Source: an uncultured Roseburia sp.
GTDB lineage: Bacteria > Bacillota > Clostridia > Lachnospirales > Lachnospiraceae
Direction of reading: 5' to 3'
NCBI GenBank assembly: GCA_934358955.1
Contig: CAKRLC010000001.1
Location: 1 to 64,000, forward strand
DNA length: 64,000 nucleotides
Shown: positions 17,504-27,398 of the stretch, piece by piece
Layout of the letters: every line of letters starts with the position of its first letter
Numbering within the stretch: position 1 is the stretch's first letter
Made by a program: the position numbers and the translations under genes
Notes under the pieces: model-generated
Told to the model about the DNA's origin: nothing
Database searches by the model: none
Seen by the model: only the letters and a program-made list of their open reading frames with translations

Positions 17504-18694
17504 TTAGTCCTCCATGAATGTGATCGAAGCAATGCGGTTCCGTTTTGCATAGCTTTCATAATCTTCTTTTGAACGGTCATCTGATTTTTGGATAAGCTCT
17601 ACCGGAATTCCTGCTTTTCTTTGCTCTTTTGCGGTAAGGATTGCTTTTTTCTTTGTTTCCTTTGTATACACGATCAGTTCACCATGGTTTTCAACCGGGA
17701 TACAGATCTTTTGTCTGGATAATGCAGCCATCAGCTGATCCACAACAATTGCAAAACCGATGGAAGCAGATGCTTTTCCATAATAAGTCAGCAGTTTATC
17801 ATAGCGGCCACCCTTTACGATCGCCTCACCGCTGCCAAATGTGTAGCCGGAAAAAATAATGCCGGTATAATATTGGTAATTACTGATGACACCGAGTTCA
17901 TAAGAAATATACTTCTGTATACCGTATACTTCAAGCACCTTATGAAGCTCTTCCAGATTCCGGATCGCAGCAAGGATTCTTGGATAAGCTGCAGAAAGCT
18001 GCTGTGCTTTTTGCAGATCGTCCGGATCGGTATAGAGATTACCGAGCATATGGAATAACTGGATAAGATCGTCACTTAAATTCAGTGTTTCTACAAATTC
18101 TTCTACACCGAAAAAGTTCTTATTAGAGATCAGGCTTCGCAGCTCCTCTTCTGCTTCGTCACTAAGGCCAGCTGCCTCTGCAAGCCCCTGGAAAAAGTCT
18201 GCATGACCGACACTGATCTGGAATTCTTTTAATCCGGCCTTTTGCAGGCATTCCACTGCCATAGATAAAATCTCGGCATCTGCATCGACTGTGCTGTCAC
18301 CGATCAGCTCTGCGCCAAGCTGGGTACATTCCTTCAATCTGCCCTGATAACTGCTGTTATTAATAAAGGTATTTCCCATATAACAGAGGCGGATCGGCAT
18401 GTCTTCGTCCATAAAATACTTTGCGGCAGCCCTTGCGATCGATGGTGTCATATCCGGCCGTAATACGAGGGTATTCCCCTCCCGGTCAAAAAATTTATAT
18501 AATTCCTTTGAAGGAGTTGTTCCAATCTCCTTCCCGAAGATATCAAAAAACTCAAATGTAGGCGTCTGGATCGGATGATAACCATAACCTTTTAATACCT
18601 GCAATAATTCTGACTGCAGAGATAGTTTTTTTTCACATTCTTCATTATAAATATCCCGAACACCTTCCGGTGTATGTAACAACTGTTTTTTCAT
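17504..18694 (-). CDS. hisZ: ATP phosphoribosyltransferase regulatory subunit HisZ
   Basis: 396 residues, class II HisRS-like. It shows motif 2 of class II synthetases in modified form ([19 protein letters not shown]) and a motif 3-like [12 protein letters not shown], but not the tRNA-binding elements of true HisRS. Together with the short HisG it forms the hetero-octameric enzyme. It is the first gene of the his operon. The leader is only about 58 nt, too short for a T-box. Confidence 0.95.
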   Translation of the reverse strand: MKKQLLHTPEGVRDIYNEECEKKLSLQSELLQVLKGYGYHPIQTPTFEFFDIFGKEIGTTPSKELYKFFDREGNTLVLRPDMTPSIARAAAKYFMDEDMPIRLCYMGNTFINNSSYQGRLKECTQLGAELIGDSTVDADAEILSMAVECLQKAGLKEFQISVGHADFFQGLAEAAGLSDEAEEELRSLISNKNFFGVEEFVETLNLSDDLIQLFHMLGNLYTDPDDLQKAQQLSAAYPRILAAIRNLEELHKVLEVYGIQKYISYELGVISNYQYYTGIIFSGYTFGSGEAIVKGGRYDKLLTYYGKASASIGFAIVVDQLMAALSRQKICIPVENHGELIVYTKETKKKAILTAKEQRKAGIPVELIQKSDDRSKEDYESYAKRNRIASITFMED

Positions 18695-18761
18695 AAATAA
18701 ATGAATCCCCTTTTCGATGCTTTAGTGTGCTAATGTGGTAGCAAACGAAACTACTTGTTTT

Positions 18762-18790
18762 ATTATATGAAAAGAAAAAAGGAATGTCAA
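18762..18790 (-). promoter_or_regulatory. Consensus SigA promoter of the his operon
   Basis: TTGACA (18790-18785), exactly 17 bases, TATAAT (18767-18762): a perfect match to consensus. The -35 lies inside the last codons of recU. Confidence 0.9.
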
Positions 18791-19320
18791 TCCCTGATTT
18801 CCAAATCCTTTTGCAGTGTATCTAAATACGGAACAAGGACGCCTCTGGCACGCGGCAGAAAAAATTCGGGTTCCAATTCTTCATAGCGGAAGCTCTTTCT
18901 GCCACCATCCCTGGCACGATTCCAGAATTCAAGCATTTTGGCAAAACGAAGATAGTAAAATTCATCCCGGTGCGTATAGCTGATCAGAAAAAAAGCAATC
19001 CCTCCCTGCTTTTCAAAATTTTCCATGAAAATGACCTGATGCTCATGGATATTCTGCAATGGAAATGTATCCGTATGACATTCTTTGGCGTCAAAGCAGA
19101 CCGGAATCCCCTGGACAGCCCCGATATAGTCTACGGTACTTTTCTGATCGAAATAAGCAAGTGTAATATGCCTTGTCTGCTTGTCAATGTTGATCGGAGT
19201 GATCGGTGTGGGAATCTTTTGGATCAATGCCAGTCCATTTTCCTGATATTTTTCATTTGTGCGGTTTATATATTCTTCTAAAGTGGATCCTCGAAGTCCA
19301 CGCGAATTCCAGGTTGCCAT
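18787..19320 (-). CDS. recU: Holliday junction resolvase RecU
   Basis: 177 residues, as in Firmicutes RecU. The N-terminus WNSRGLRGSTLEEYINRTN is characteristic. The nuclease core shows STVDYIGAVQGIPVCFDAKE (catalytic Asp, Asp, Lys) and the following stalk region. It cuts Holliday junctions during recombination repair and chromosome segregation together with RuvAB, which is encoded at 52278-53960. It stands alone with its own promoter rather than beside a PBP1 gene, its common partner in Bacilli. Confidence 0.93.
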   Translation of the reverse strand: MATWNSRGLRGSTLEEYINRTNEKYQENGLALIQKIPTPITPINIDKQTRHITLAYFDQKSTVDYIGAVQGIPVCFDAKECHTDTFPLQNIHEHQVIFMENFEKQGGIAFFLISYTHRDEFYYLRFAKMLEFWNRARDGGRKSFRYEELEPEFFLPRARGVLVPYLDTLQKDLEIRD

Positions 19321-19388
19321 AGTTCTTCCTTTTCCATTTCTGATGGTTACATGTTACATAATTTGAATTTTGCAACACTTTATTGAAT

Positions 19389-19417
19389 ATTATATAGGAA
19401 ATAAAGAATGAATTCAA
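19389..19417 (-). promoter_or_regulatory. SigA promoter of recU
   Basis: TTGAAT (19417-19412), 17 bases, TATAAT (19394-19389). It is back to back with the promoter of the DtxR-type gene. Confidence 0.85.
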
Positions 19418-19440
19418 TGAAAATGGATAGGGAGATTTAT

Positions 19441-19477
19441 TTGTAAAAAAAAGTTACTTATGTTATTATAGTAATAA
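19441..19477 (+). promoter_or_regulatory. Promoter of the DtxR-type gene with overlapping dyad
   Basis: TTGTAA (19441-19446), 17 bases, TATTAT (19464-19469). A perfect dyad TTATTA-TAG-TAATAA at 19463-19477 covers the -10 and is a candidate autoregulatory operator. Confidence 0.65.
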
Positions 19478-19550
19478 TTAACGTAACGTGAATAGAACTA
19501 TTTGACGTATGGCGTTAGCAGTGAGTGACGAATTATTGGAGGAAAGTTAT

Positions 19551-19922
19551 ATGGTAATGAATGAGTCAGCAGAAAACTATTTGGAGACGATCCTTGTGCT
19601 GAATCACAGATTGGGAAATGTTCGATCCATAGATATTGCAAATGAAATGAATTTTAAAAAACCAAGTGTCAGTGTCGCAATGAAGAATCTTAGGGAGAAT
19701 GGTTATATTACTGTAAGCCCGGAAGGATATATTCATCTGACTGATTCGGGGCTGGAAGTGGCAGAAAGAATTTATGAGCGCCATACAACGCTTTCAAGCT
19801 GGCTGATCATGCTTGGCGTTGATCCGCGTGTCGCCGCAGAGGATGCCTGCAAGATCGAGCATGATGTCAGCGCAGAGAGCTTTGAAGCGATTAAGCGCCA
19901 TATCAGGAGTGTTTCAAAATAA
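19551..19922 (+). CDS. DtxR/MntR family metal-dependent regulator
   Basis: 124 residues from the ATG at 19551, which has GGAGG 8 bases upstream; an earlier in-frame start at 19509 lacks one. A winged helix occupies about residues 1-65 (IDIANEMNFKKPSVSVAMKNL), followed by a dimerisation domain with metal ligands (ERIYERHTTL, EDACKIEHDVS). The Cys-x-x-Glu-His pattern resembles DtxR/IdeR more than MntR, but the DtxR N-terminal Met ligand is Asn here (AENYLETI). There is no SH3-like domain. No metal transporter is adjacent, so the metal is uncertain. Confidence 0.88.
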   Translation: MVMNESAENYLETILVLNHRLGNVRSIDIANEMNFKKPSVSVAMKNLRENGYITVSPEGYIHLTDSGLEVAERIYERHTTLSSWLIMLGVDPRVAAEDACKIEHDVSAESFEAIKRHIRSVSK

Positions 19923-19973
19923 AAAAGAGAAAACGGGGTTTTGTTTGCAAGATTTTTCACCCTACATAAAAAA

Positions 19974-20029
19974 GAGCCTGGTTGTAAAAGAAAAACAGAT
20001 CGTTCTTCTTTACAGCACGGCTCTTTTTT
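19974..20029. terminator. Bidirectional terminator between the DtxR-type and RluA-type genes
   Basis: AGAGCC pairs with GGCTCT and TTGTAAAAGAA with TTCTTCTTTACA, flanked by A and T runs on both sides. It serves both convergent genes. Confidence 0.85.
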
Positions 20030-20032
20030 GCG

Positions 20033-21013
20033 TTATTCTAATCCCTGGATATAGCTCCATGCCCGTTCAAACTCATTACCGGATGGAGCGATCACTTCTC
20101 TTCCATCTTCAAATACGATCCGGTATGCATGCAGCATCTGTGAACGGATCCGCACTTCCCTGCGGAAAAGTTCATTTGTTTTCGGATCACCGTATTTTAC
20201 ATCACCGATGATCGGATGCCCGATGGACGCAAGATGCGCACGGATCTGATGGGAACGTCCCGTGATCAGGTGCACTTCTAATTCCGTGTAACCGCTGGCT
20301 GTTGCCACCGGACGGTATTCTGTTTCGATAGGCAGATATTCTTTACGTTCAGATTCATTTACGTGAGAAAGAATCTGAACCTTGTTTGTCCGTTCCTCTT
20401 TTTTCAGATAGCCTTTTAAATGGGTTTTCTGATGAAGCTCACCTTTTACGATGCAGCGGTAGAACTTCTGTACCGTACGTTTTTTTAAGGCAGCAGACAT
20501 CTCCTGCAGACCCTTCATGGATTTTCCGGCGATCAGAAGCCCAGACGTATTCCGGTCAAGCCGATTGCAGACGGAAGGCTTAAACGTCTTCAGCTGGTTC
20601 TCGTCTAACTCTCCTTTTCGGATCAGATAAGACAGAATATATTCATTTGCAGAGATATCTTCCGGTACAGCTTTTTGGGAAAGCATACCGGAAGGCTTAT
20701 TGATCATAAGTACATCTTTATCTTCATAAACAATGGAAAGTCTGGAAGAATCAATCGCTTTTAAGCTGGCAAATTCAGAATCCGTTTTCTCGGCTCCAGA
20801 AAATTTGTCAAAGGTATCATCCGAAAGGAACAGCTTTACAAGATCACCGGAGGAAAGCTTTTCTGTCCCGTCGGCCTTATGGTCATTTAAAGTGATATTT
20901 TTTTTTCGAAGCATTTTGTATACAAAGCTTCCGGAAGCGTTGCTTAATAATTTTTTCAGATATTTATCAAAACGTTGTCCGGATTCATTTGAACCAATCG
21001 TAAACTGTTTCAT
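20033..21013 (-). CDS. RluA-family 23S rRNA/tRNA pseudouridine synthase
   Basis: 326 residues. An N-terminal S4 RNA-binding region (QRFDKYLKKLLSNAS) precedes the catalytic domain with VCNRLDRNTSGLLIAGKS, where Asp of RLD is the nucleophile, and LITGRSHQIRAHLASIGHPIIGD. The usual HRLD reads NRLD, a variation seen in RluC-like proteins. It isomerises specific uridines in RNA; the target cannot be named from sequence. It follows the YgiQ-type gene by 14 bases and is probably co-transcribed. Confidence 0.9.
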   Translation of the reverse strand: MKQFTIGSNESGQRFDKYLKKLLSNASGSFVYKMLRKKNITLNDHKADGTEKLSSGDLVKLFLSDDTFDKFSGAEKTDSEFASLKAIDSSRLSIVYEDKDVLMINKPSGMLSQKAVPEDISANEYILSYLIRKGELDENQLKTFKPSVCNRLDRNTSGLLIAGKSMKGLQEMSAALKKRTVQKFYRCIVKGELHQKTHLKGYLKKEERTNKVQILSHVNESERKEYLPIETEYRPVATASGYTELEVHLITGRSHQIRAHLASIGHPIIGDVKYGDPKTNELFRREVRIRSQMLHAYRIVFEDGREVIAPSGNEFERAWSYIQGLE

Positions 21014-21027
21014 AATTGTTCTCTTTT

Positions 21028-22977
21028 CTAATGTTTTTTGCCGCCGGAAGATCTGGAAGGTGAAGCTTTCTTTCCATGGACATTCCGGATCGTCTTTTTC
21101 TTAGTTGGACGTTGTTCAGATTTCTTACCCCGTGTGTTATCTCTGCGGTCATTTCCATAATTTTTGTGTTCACCCTGTCTTGGACGGATCAGGCACTTCT
21201 TATCAAAACCGATCAGATCCGTTCTTCCTGCTTTAATAAGTGCCTCCTGGACCAGTTCATAATTTTTTGGATTGCGGTACTGGATCAGAGCACGCTGCAT
21301 AGCCTTTTCATGCGGATTTACAGCAACATAAACAGGCTGCATCGTCCGCGGATCAACGCCGGTATAATACATGCAGGTTGAAATCGTAGAAGGCGTTGGG
21401 TAGAAATCCTGTACCTGCTCCGGCATATAGCCGAGATCTCTTAAAAATTCTGCCAGCTCGACCGCTTCTTTTAAAGTGGAACCAGGATGGGAAGACATCA
21501 GATATGGAACGAGGTATTGCTTTTTGCCGATTTTTTCGTTCATATCTTTATACGCCTTTACAAAACGATTGTATACATCTACGCTTGGCTTGCCCATTTT
21601 TTCAAGAACTGCATTTGAAATATGCTCAGGTGCTACTTTTAACTGACCGCTGACATGATGCTCGCATAATTCCCTTAAGAATGTGTGGTCTGAATCGTAG
21701 ATCAGATAGTCAAAACGGATTCCGGAACGGATAAAAACTTTCTTTACATTTGGCAGTGCGCGCAGCTCTCTGAGCAGCTTCAGATAGTCTGAGTGATCAA
21801 CACGCAGGTTCTGGCATGGTTTTGGGAAAAGACACTGTTTGTGAGGACAAGCACCTTTTGTCAGCTGCTTGCTGCATGCCGGTGCCCGGAAGTTGGCAGT
21901 CGGACCACCAACATCGTGAATATACCCCTTAAAGTCAGGTTCCCAGATGATTTTATTCGCCTCAGCAAGAATGGATTCATGACTGCGTGTCTGTATGATC
22001 CTGCCCTGATGGAAGGTCAGTGCACAGAAGCTGCAGCCGCCATAGCATCCACGATTGCTGATGAGCGAAAATTTGACTTCCTCGATAGCTGGTACTCCGC
22101 CGAGCGCTTCATAAGAAGGATGATAAGTTCTCATATAAGGAAGTGCGTAAACAGAATCCATTTCCTGCTGGGTTAATGGTTTGGATGGTGGATTCTGTAC
22201 AACAAACAGCTTCTCATCATAGGTTTCAAATAAACGTTTTCCGGAAAATGGATCGGTGTTGCTATACTGAATATAAAAGCTTTTTGCATATTCTAATTTG
22301 TCAGCTTTCAGTGCCTCAAAATGTGGCAGTTCGATCGCATCATAGATACTGTCACGGTCTCTTGTTTTATAGACGGTTCCATCGATAAAAGTGATATCCC
22401 GGATGTCGAGACCGCTGTCAAGTGCGTCTGCGATTTCAATGATACTGTGCTCTCCCATTCCGTAGGAAATAATATCAGCACCGGAATCAAGCAGAATGGA
22501 TCGTTTTAATTTGTTGGACCAATAATCATAATGAGCAAGTCTTCTTAAGCTTGCCTCAATTCCGCCAATAATGATCGGTTTGTGTTTGTAGGTCTGGCGG
22601 ATCAGATTACAGTATACGATCGTGGCATAATCCGGTCTTTTACCCATAACACCGCCTGGTGTGAAAGCATCGGTTGTTCTTCTTTTCTTGGAAACAGAAT
22701 AATGGTTTACCATAGAGTCCATATTACCGGCAGAGACAAGGAAACCAAGACGCGGTTCACCAAGCTTGTTGATGGATTCTTTGTCTTTCCAGTCCGGCTG
22801 CGCAATAATGCCGACTTTGTAACCGTGTGCTTCTAAAAGTCTTGTGATAATGGCATGTCCAAAGGACGGGTGATCCACATAAGCATCACCACTGATATAT
22901 ACAAAATCAAGCTGGGCGATACCAGCTTCTCTCATATCCTCTTTACTGATTGGTAAGAAACCCTGATTCATTTGCAT
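21028..22977 (-). CDS. YgiQ family radical SAM protein
   Basis: 649 residues. The radical SAM cluster is in [19 protein letters not shown] near residue 310. The N-terminal SPRASM-like YgiQ region ([20 protein letters not shown]) and the RGE-type [14 protein letters not shown] segment are conserved. The last 50 residues are strongly basic and low-complexity (KKKTIRN, GKKASPS), suggesting RNA binding. The role is unknown, although the family is widespread in anaerobes. Transcription probably starts upstream near 23000, but no clear promoter was found. Confidence 0.92.
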   Translation of the reverse strand: MQMNQGFLPISKEDMREAGIAQLDFVYISGDAYVDHPSFGHAIITRLLEAHGYKVGIIAQPDWKDKESINKLGEPRLGFLVSAGNMDSMVNHYSVSKKRRTTDAFTPGGVMGKRPDYATIVYCNLIRQTYKHKPIIIGGIEASLRRLAHYDYWSNKLKRSILLDSGADIISYGMGEHSIIEIADALDSGLDIRDITFIDGTVYKTRDRDSIYDAIELPHFEALKADKLEYAKSFYIQYSNTDPFSGKRLFETYDEKLFVVQNPPSKPLTQQEMDSVYALPYMRTYHPSYEALGGVPAIEEVKFSLISNRGCYGGCSFCALTFHQGRIIQTRSHESILAEANKIIWEPDFKGYIHDVGGPTANFRAPACSKQLTKGACPHKQCLFPKPCQNLRVDHSDYLKLLRELRALPNVKKVFIRSGIRFDYLIYDSDHTFLRELCEHHVSGQLKVAPEHISNAVLEKMGKPSVDVYNRFVKAYKDMNEKIGKKQYLVPYLMSSHPGSTLKEAVELAEFLRDLGYMPEQVQDFYPTPSTISTCMYYTGVDPRTMQPVYVAVNPHEKAMQRALIQYRNPKNYELVQEALIKAGRTDLIGFDKKCLIRPRQGEHKNYGNDRRDNTRGKKSEQRPTKKKTIRNVHGKKASPSRSSGGKKH

Positions 22978-23068
22978 TAACCTTTCTGTTTGCTGACAAT
23001 CTTTTGTGTATGGAAAATTGTCTGATTTATTCTATGATTTTTCAAAAATATAACCTTAACAGTATAAC

Positions 23069-23788
23069 TTATTTATTGCATTTTTTCAATGCCGCAATCT
23101 CTTCTTCTGTCAGTGGACGGTAATCTCCAGGTGCAAGGTCTTCCGGTAGCTGTAACGGTCCCATGGAGATACGTTTTAAATAAAGAACCTTTTTGCCAAC
23201 TGCTTCAAACATCCGTTTTACCTGATGAAACTTTCCTTCTGTGATTGTCAACTCAATTTCTGACTTTGGTTCACTTTTTAAAATGCGCAAAGCACCAGGT
23301 TTTGTAAGGCTTTTCTCACCGATATCAACCCCATTTTTGAAAAGGTTGACATCGTCATCTGTAACGATTCCTTCTATTACAGCGAAATATGTCTTTGCCA
23401 CATGCTTTGCAGGGCTTAAAAGTTCATGCGCCAGAGCACCGTCATTGGTGATCAGAAGCAGTCCTTCCGTATCAATATCGAGTCTTCCGACCGGAAAAAG
23501 ATCGGAACGTACCGTGTCGGTCAGATAGTCCATTACCGTTTTATGAAGGTTATCCTCGGTTGCGGTCACACAGCCTGCAGGTTTGTGAAATAAATAATAT
23601 TCATATTGGCAATATGAAATCTGTTTTCCGTTGCAGCAGACAATATCAGCTTCCGGATCAAGTTTCTGCTCTGGTTTTACGGCAACTGTGCCGTTTATGG
23701 TAATTTGTTTTGCTTTGATTCGTTTTTTGACCTCAGAGCGGGTTCCGTAACCCATTTCGGTCAGAAATTTGTCTAAACGTGTTTGCAT
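23069..23788 (-). CDS. rsuA: RsuA-family 16S rRNA pseudouridine synthase
   Basis: 239 residues. An S4 domain covers about 1-60 (RLDKFLTEMGYGTRSEVKKRIK). The catalytic motif is VGRLDIDTEGLLLITNDG with the nucleophilic Asp, followed by TITEGKFHQVKRMFEAVGKKV. The family forms pseudouridine 516 in 16S rRNA or related sites. AGGAGA precedes the ATG. It lies 57 bases after the M23 peptidase gene. Confidence 0.92.
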   Translation of the reverse strand: MQTRLDKFLTEMGYGTRSEVKKRIKAKQITINGTVAVKPEQKLDPEADIVCCNGKQISYCQYEYYLFHKPAGCVTATEDNLHKTVMDYLTDTVRSDLFPVGRLDIDTEGLLLITNDGALAHELLSPAKHVAKTYFAVIEGIVTDDDVNLFKNGVDIGEKSLTKPGALRILKSEPKSEIELTITEGKFHQVKRMFEAVGKKVLYLKRISMGPLQLPEDLAPGDYRPLTEEEIAALKKCNK

Positions 23789-23845
23789 GAAAAGGATTCT
23801 CCTGTGTTATAGTGCGCATCAATATGCAATGTTGCCAAGGCAACC

Positions 23846-24568
23846 CTAACGATTTTTACCTTTTAAATAGCTCAGCAGTGGAAACGGATTTACACTGAAT
23901 TCTTCCCCGTTTTCATCATTAAAATAAATGCCAAAATGAAGATGTACCGGGAAATTACCGGTCGTCCCTTCTTTATCGCTGTATCCGGTATCCCCCATAA
24001 ATCCAAGGAGTGTACCGGCAGTAACTTCATCTCCGATCTGAAAATCTTCTGCATATCCGGAAAGGTGTGCATAGTAAAAATAGGCACCGCGTGTGCTTCT
24101 TATTCCGATCCGGTAGCCGCCGAGCCGTAGCCAGCCAATCTTCTCAACAACGCCATCTGAGACACTGCGCACAGGGTAAATACCACGTTCATTGATAGAT
24201 GGCATAATATCGCAGCCTTCGTGAAAGCGCTCTCCTCCGAAGGTACGGCCTTCTTTCCATGAATTGGAAAAAGAAACGTCTGCATCTGGATGATTTGTAA
24301 TACTTCCTACAGGGAATACAATGGCATCACCCCACATAGCTTCCATTTTACTCTGTATCTGTTCAAATTTTTCCGGCTGGTATTTTTGCAAGAGGGAAAG
24401 CTCTTCCGTGATCGTTCCATCCCGGAAATTCTCCAGTGCAGTCTCATAAGCCAAGGAATTGTCGGCATACAATTTTGTGTCAATCTGCCGTCGGAAAAAC
24501 AGATTCACACATACGGCAAGAAACAGTGATAGAAAAAGATAAAAATAAAAATGCTGCTGATTTTTCAT
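23846..24568 (-). CDS. M23 family metallopeptidase, membrane anchored
   Basis: 240 residues. An N-terminal membrane segment (FYLFLSLFLAVCVNLFF) is followed by a linker and a LytM/peptidase M23 domain. The zinc ligands are visible as FHEGCDIMPS (HxxxD) and HLHFG (HxH). It probably acts outside the membrane on peptidoglycan or as a scaffold, as SpoIIQ does in sporulation; catalytic residues appear intact. It has no obvious sporulation neighbours apart from the divergent YlbJ-like gene. Confidence 0.88.
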   Translation of the reverse strand: MKNQQHFYFYLFLSLFLAVCVNLFFRRQIDTKLYADNSLAYETALENFRDGTITEELSLLQKYQPEKFEQIQSKMEAMWGDAIVFPVGSITNHPDADVSFSNSWKEGRTFGGERFHEGCDIMPSINERGIYPVRSVSDGVVEKIGWLRLGGYRIGIRSTRGAYFYYAHLSGYAEDFQIGDEVTAGTLLGFMGDTGYSDKEGTTGNFPVHLHFGIYFNDENGEEFSVNPFPLLSYLKGKNR

Positions 24569-24724
24569 ATAGGATAAGCCTCTTGCTCTTTTATATTCCG
24601 GAAGACAGCATCACGATTTCTGTACGCCACCATTTATATGTCTGCAACCAGTGCTTTTGGTATAGTATGCGAATACGGATGGGATTTCTGGCATAGAAAC
24701 TGACTTCCTATAATATAGTTTATT

Positions 24725-25642
24725 ATGAAAAAAAACAGCTTATTCTTTGGTATTTTTGTTTTAATCGCATATGCTCTTATTTTCCCTTCCGATGCCATAA
24801 AAGCAACACAGGATGCGTTGCTCCTCTGGTATCAGAAAGTATTGCCAACCTTGCTTCCGTTTGCCATTTTTTCTAATATTCTTATTTCTTCGAATTGTAT
24901 TACGGCGTTGACGTCACGTTTTTTTAAACGTTTTGGTAAAATTCCGGTCAGTGAAGATGGGGTGTTTGTATTATGCACAGGTCTGCTGTTCGGATTTCCG
25001 ATGGGGAGCAAAAATTGTGCAGAGCTTCTGAAGAAAGAAAAAATTTCAAAAAAAGAAGCGGACAGTCTTCTCTTAATGTCGAATCATATCAGTCCGGCAT
25101 TTATAAGCGGATATCTACTGACAGATCAGCTTGGCTTAAAAGACTTATTTCCTGTCAGCATCGCACTGCTCTACGGACCGGCACTGTTGCTTGGAACCGC
25201 AGGTCTTTGTAAAATACAAATGAGCTTTCACGAAAAAAAAGAGGCATCAAGATCTCAAATTAACTTTAAAATCATTGATGCCGGAATTATGAATGGATGT
25301 GATACCCTCGTAAAAATAGGCGGTTATATGATGCTGTTTGCCCTGATCGGCGCTGCAATCTCAAAGGTGCCAATGCCGGGTATGCTGTATGTGATCTTTA
25401 TGAACCTTCTTGAGATCACAAATGGACTTCATCTTCTGGCATTGCAGCCACTGGATCTGAGAATAAAATATTCACTGGCCATGGCTTTTACGGCATTTGG
25501 CGGGCTCAGCGGTATCGCACAGACTGGTTCCATGATCCGTGGAACTTCTCTTTCTATAAGAAAATATGTCTGCCAAAAGATACTGCTTTCTGGAATATCA
25601 TTTTTACTTGCGTGGTGCATCGGCTTCGTCTATGGTATCTGA
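24725..25642 (+). CDS. YlbJ-like membrane protein with nucleoside-recognition (Gate) domains
   Basis: 305 residues with about eight hydrophobic segments. Segments QKVLPTLLPFAIFSNILISS, GLLFGFPMGSKNCAELLKK and LMSNHISPAFISGYLL match sporulation integral membrane proteins of the YlbJ/SpoVV type, which move dipicolinic acid or similar solutes during spore formation. The specific substrate is inferred from the family. The ATG has no good ribosome site but TATAAT lies close upstream, so a short leader or leaderless start is possible. It is divergent from the M23 gene. Confidence 0.8.
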   Translation: MKKNSLFFGIFVLIAYALIFPSDAIKATQDALLLWYQKVLPTLLPFAIFSNILISSNCITALTSRFFKRFGKIPVSEDGVFVLCTGLLFGFPMGSKNCAELLKKEKISKKEADSLLLMSNHISPAFISGYLLTDQLGLKDLFPVSIALLYGPALLLGTAGLCKIQMSFHEKKEASRSQINFKIIDAGIMNGCDTLVKIGGYMMLFALIGAAISKVPMPGMLYVIFMNLLEITNGLHLLALQPLDLRIKYSLAMAFTAFGGLSGIAQTGSMIRGTSLSIRKYVCQKILLSGISFLLAWCIGFVYGI

Positions 25643-25675
25643 GTCTTATCCGAATGTAGTACACAAAACAGGATG

Positions 25676-26290
25676 TTATTTTAACATATCCGGAGAAACC
25701 TCAATCTGCGGAAGATCTTCGGTATCCTGAGAAGGAGCTGCATTGCTATCAGCAGGTGGATTCAATTCTGCACGGTTAGAGGAAACTACGTCATAGAATT
25801 CCTGGAGAGAAGACATATAATTGTCATGTCTTGCTTTTGCAGAATCCATGGCATGGGAAATAGCCAGTTCAAGATTGCCGAGAATGTCATTTGTATACTG
25901 CATAGCACCCATACGGATACCATTGGCATCATTAGTAGCATTGTCAAGAATCTCCTGAGCCTGTTTGGTCGCGATCATGACAACCTCATTTGCCTGGGCA
26001 TAAGCCTGCTGCATGATCTGATGCTCACTTACAAGTTCGTCCGTTTTTACCTGAGCCTGCGCAATGATGGAATCAGCCTTTGCCTGGGCATCTGCTAAAA
26101 TTGCTTCTTTGTTGCTGATGATCTTCTGGTAACGCTTGATCTCTTCCGGTGTCTTTGTACGAAGCTCATTTAAAAGCTCTTCCATTTCATCTTTGTTTAC
26201 GATAATTTTAGTAGATGATAATGTCTGATATTTACAATTATCAATATATTCTTCTATCTCATCTATGATCTGTTCTATTCTGCTTGCCAT
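25676..26290 (-). CDS. Coiled-coil protein, DivIVA/ATP synthase B-like, unknown function
   Basis: 204 residues. Residues about 45-150 form a long alanine/glutamine-rich coiled coil (AILADAQAKADSIIAQAQ, ATKQAQEILDNATNDANG) like those of DivIVA or ATP synthase b subunits. The C-terminus is acidic and proline-rich. The DivIVA membrane-binding start is not evident. It is the last gene of the yicC-coaD operon, 11 bases after coaD. A cell-division or envelope role is possible; I do not assign one. Confidence 0.75.
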   Translation of the reverse strand: MASRIEQIIDEIEEYIDNCKYQTLSSTKIIVNKDEMEELLNELRTKTPEEIKRYQKIISNKEAILADAQAKADSIIAQAQVKTDELVSEHQIMQQAYAQANEVVMIATKQAQEILDNATNDANGIRMGAMQYTNDILGNLELAISHAMDSAKARHDNYMSSLQEFYDVVSSNRAELNPPADSNAAPSQDTEDLPQIEVSPDMLK

Positions 26291-26301
26291 AGCGATACTC
26301 C

Positions 26302-26787
26302 TTATTTTTTAATATTATATTTTGCATAAATCCGGTCAATAAACTGCGCTGGAACAAACTTTGAGATGTCACCTCCGTAAGATGCAAATTCTTTTACAAT
26401 CGTGGAACTAAGATAAGAATACTGCAAACTGGTTGTTAAAAAAATAGTCTCTACGCCAGGATTCTCTACATGATTTGTTTGTGCGATCTGAAGTTCATAT
26501 TCGAAATCTGTTACAGCACGGAGCCCACGCACGATGATCGTCGCATCAATCTGCTTCATGTATTCTACCAGCAATCCATTAAAAGAGGTAACTGTCACAT
26601 TTGGAAGGTCTGCTGTCATCTCTTTAATCATACTAACACGTTCATCCAGAGAAAACAATGAATTTTTTGCACTGTTATTCAATACTCCGACAACCAGCTC
26701 ATCAACAATGGCAGATGATCTTTTTATAATATCGATGTGTCCGAGTGTTAACGGATCAAAGCTGCCCGGATAAATTGCTTTTTTCAT
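26302..26787 (-). CDS. coaD: Phosphopantetheine adenylyltransferase
   Basis: 161 residues, standard length. The nucleotidyltransferase signature [14 protein letters not shown] (TxGH) opens the protein, and [17 protein letters not shown] and [18 protein letters not shown] follow. It makes dephospho-CoA from phosphopantetheine and ATP. It follows rsmD by 28 bases, a pair conserved across bacteria. Confidence 0.98.
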   Translation of the reverse strand: MKKAIYPGSFDPLTLGHIDIIKRSSAIVDELVVGVLNNSAKNSLFSLDERVSMIKEMTADLPNVTVTSFNGLLVEYMKQIDATIIVRGLRAVTDFEYELQIAQTNHVENPGVETIFLTTSLQYSYLSSTIVKEFASYGGDISKFVPAQFIDRIYAKYNIKK

Positions 26788-26815
26788 AATCGTAATTACC
26801 TTTCCGTGTATCCGT

Positions 26816-27370
26816 TTATTCTTTCTTCATAATAAATGCATGCACATTTGTTTTGTATGTTTTTAATTTTGTCAGTGTGAAACCAAGCTCGTCAAGATAG
26901 TCAAAGGATGTATCAAGGGAAGCTTCCACGATGATCAGAGTATCTTCTTTGAGAATGGAAGAATCTTTTAAATACTCCAGAACTTCTTTTTCGTATAACT
27001 GGTTGTATGGAGGATCCATAAATATAATATCAAATTTATATTTTCCTTCCATGCTGCGGATCGCAGATATTGCATCGCTTGCGATCAGTCTGGTTTCTTT
27101 ATCAAATTTTGTAAAATGGATGTTGTCCTCAATGCAGGCACAGGCTTTTTTATTATTTTCTGCAAAGACTGCATAACGGGCACCACGGCTGACGGCCTCA
27201 AGACCGATCTGGCCGCTTCCGGCAAACAGATCAAGGAAATAGCTGCCAGGGATTTCATTTTGGATCACGTTAAACAACGTTTCTTTGATACGGTCTGTTG
27301 TTGGTCTTGTATCCATGCCTTCAATGGTTTTTAATGGCAGGCTTCTCGCCGTTCCGGCAATAATTCTCAT
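26816..27370 (-). CDS. rsmD: 16S rRNA (guanine966-N2)-methyltransferase RsmD
   Basis: 184 residues. The SAM-binding motif I is [20 protein letters not shown] and the catalytic tetrapeptide is DPPY in [10 protein letters not shown]. The N-terminus [15 protein letters not shown] is typical. It methylates G966 of 16S rRNA. It is coupled with coaD in order. Confidence 0.97.
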   Translation of the reverse strand: MRIIAGTARSLPLKTIEGMDTRPTTDRIKETLFNVIQNEIPGSYFLDLFAGSGQIGLEAVSRGARYAVFAENNKKACACIEDNIHFTKFDKETRLIASDAISAIRSMEGKYKFDIIFMDPPYNQLYEKEVLEYLKDSSILKEDTLIIVEASLDTSFDYLDELGFTLTKLKTYKTNVHAFIMKKE

Positions 27371-27398
27371 AAAATGAACCTCGCTTTGTTCAGAAATT

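Noticed and set aside
18695-18760. Possible T-box leader for the his operon
   Set aside because: The promoter at 18762-18790 leaves a leader of only about 58 nt, too short for a T-box, and no AGGGTGGNACCGCG-like motif was seen.
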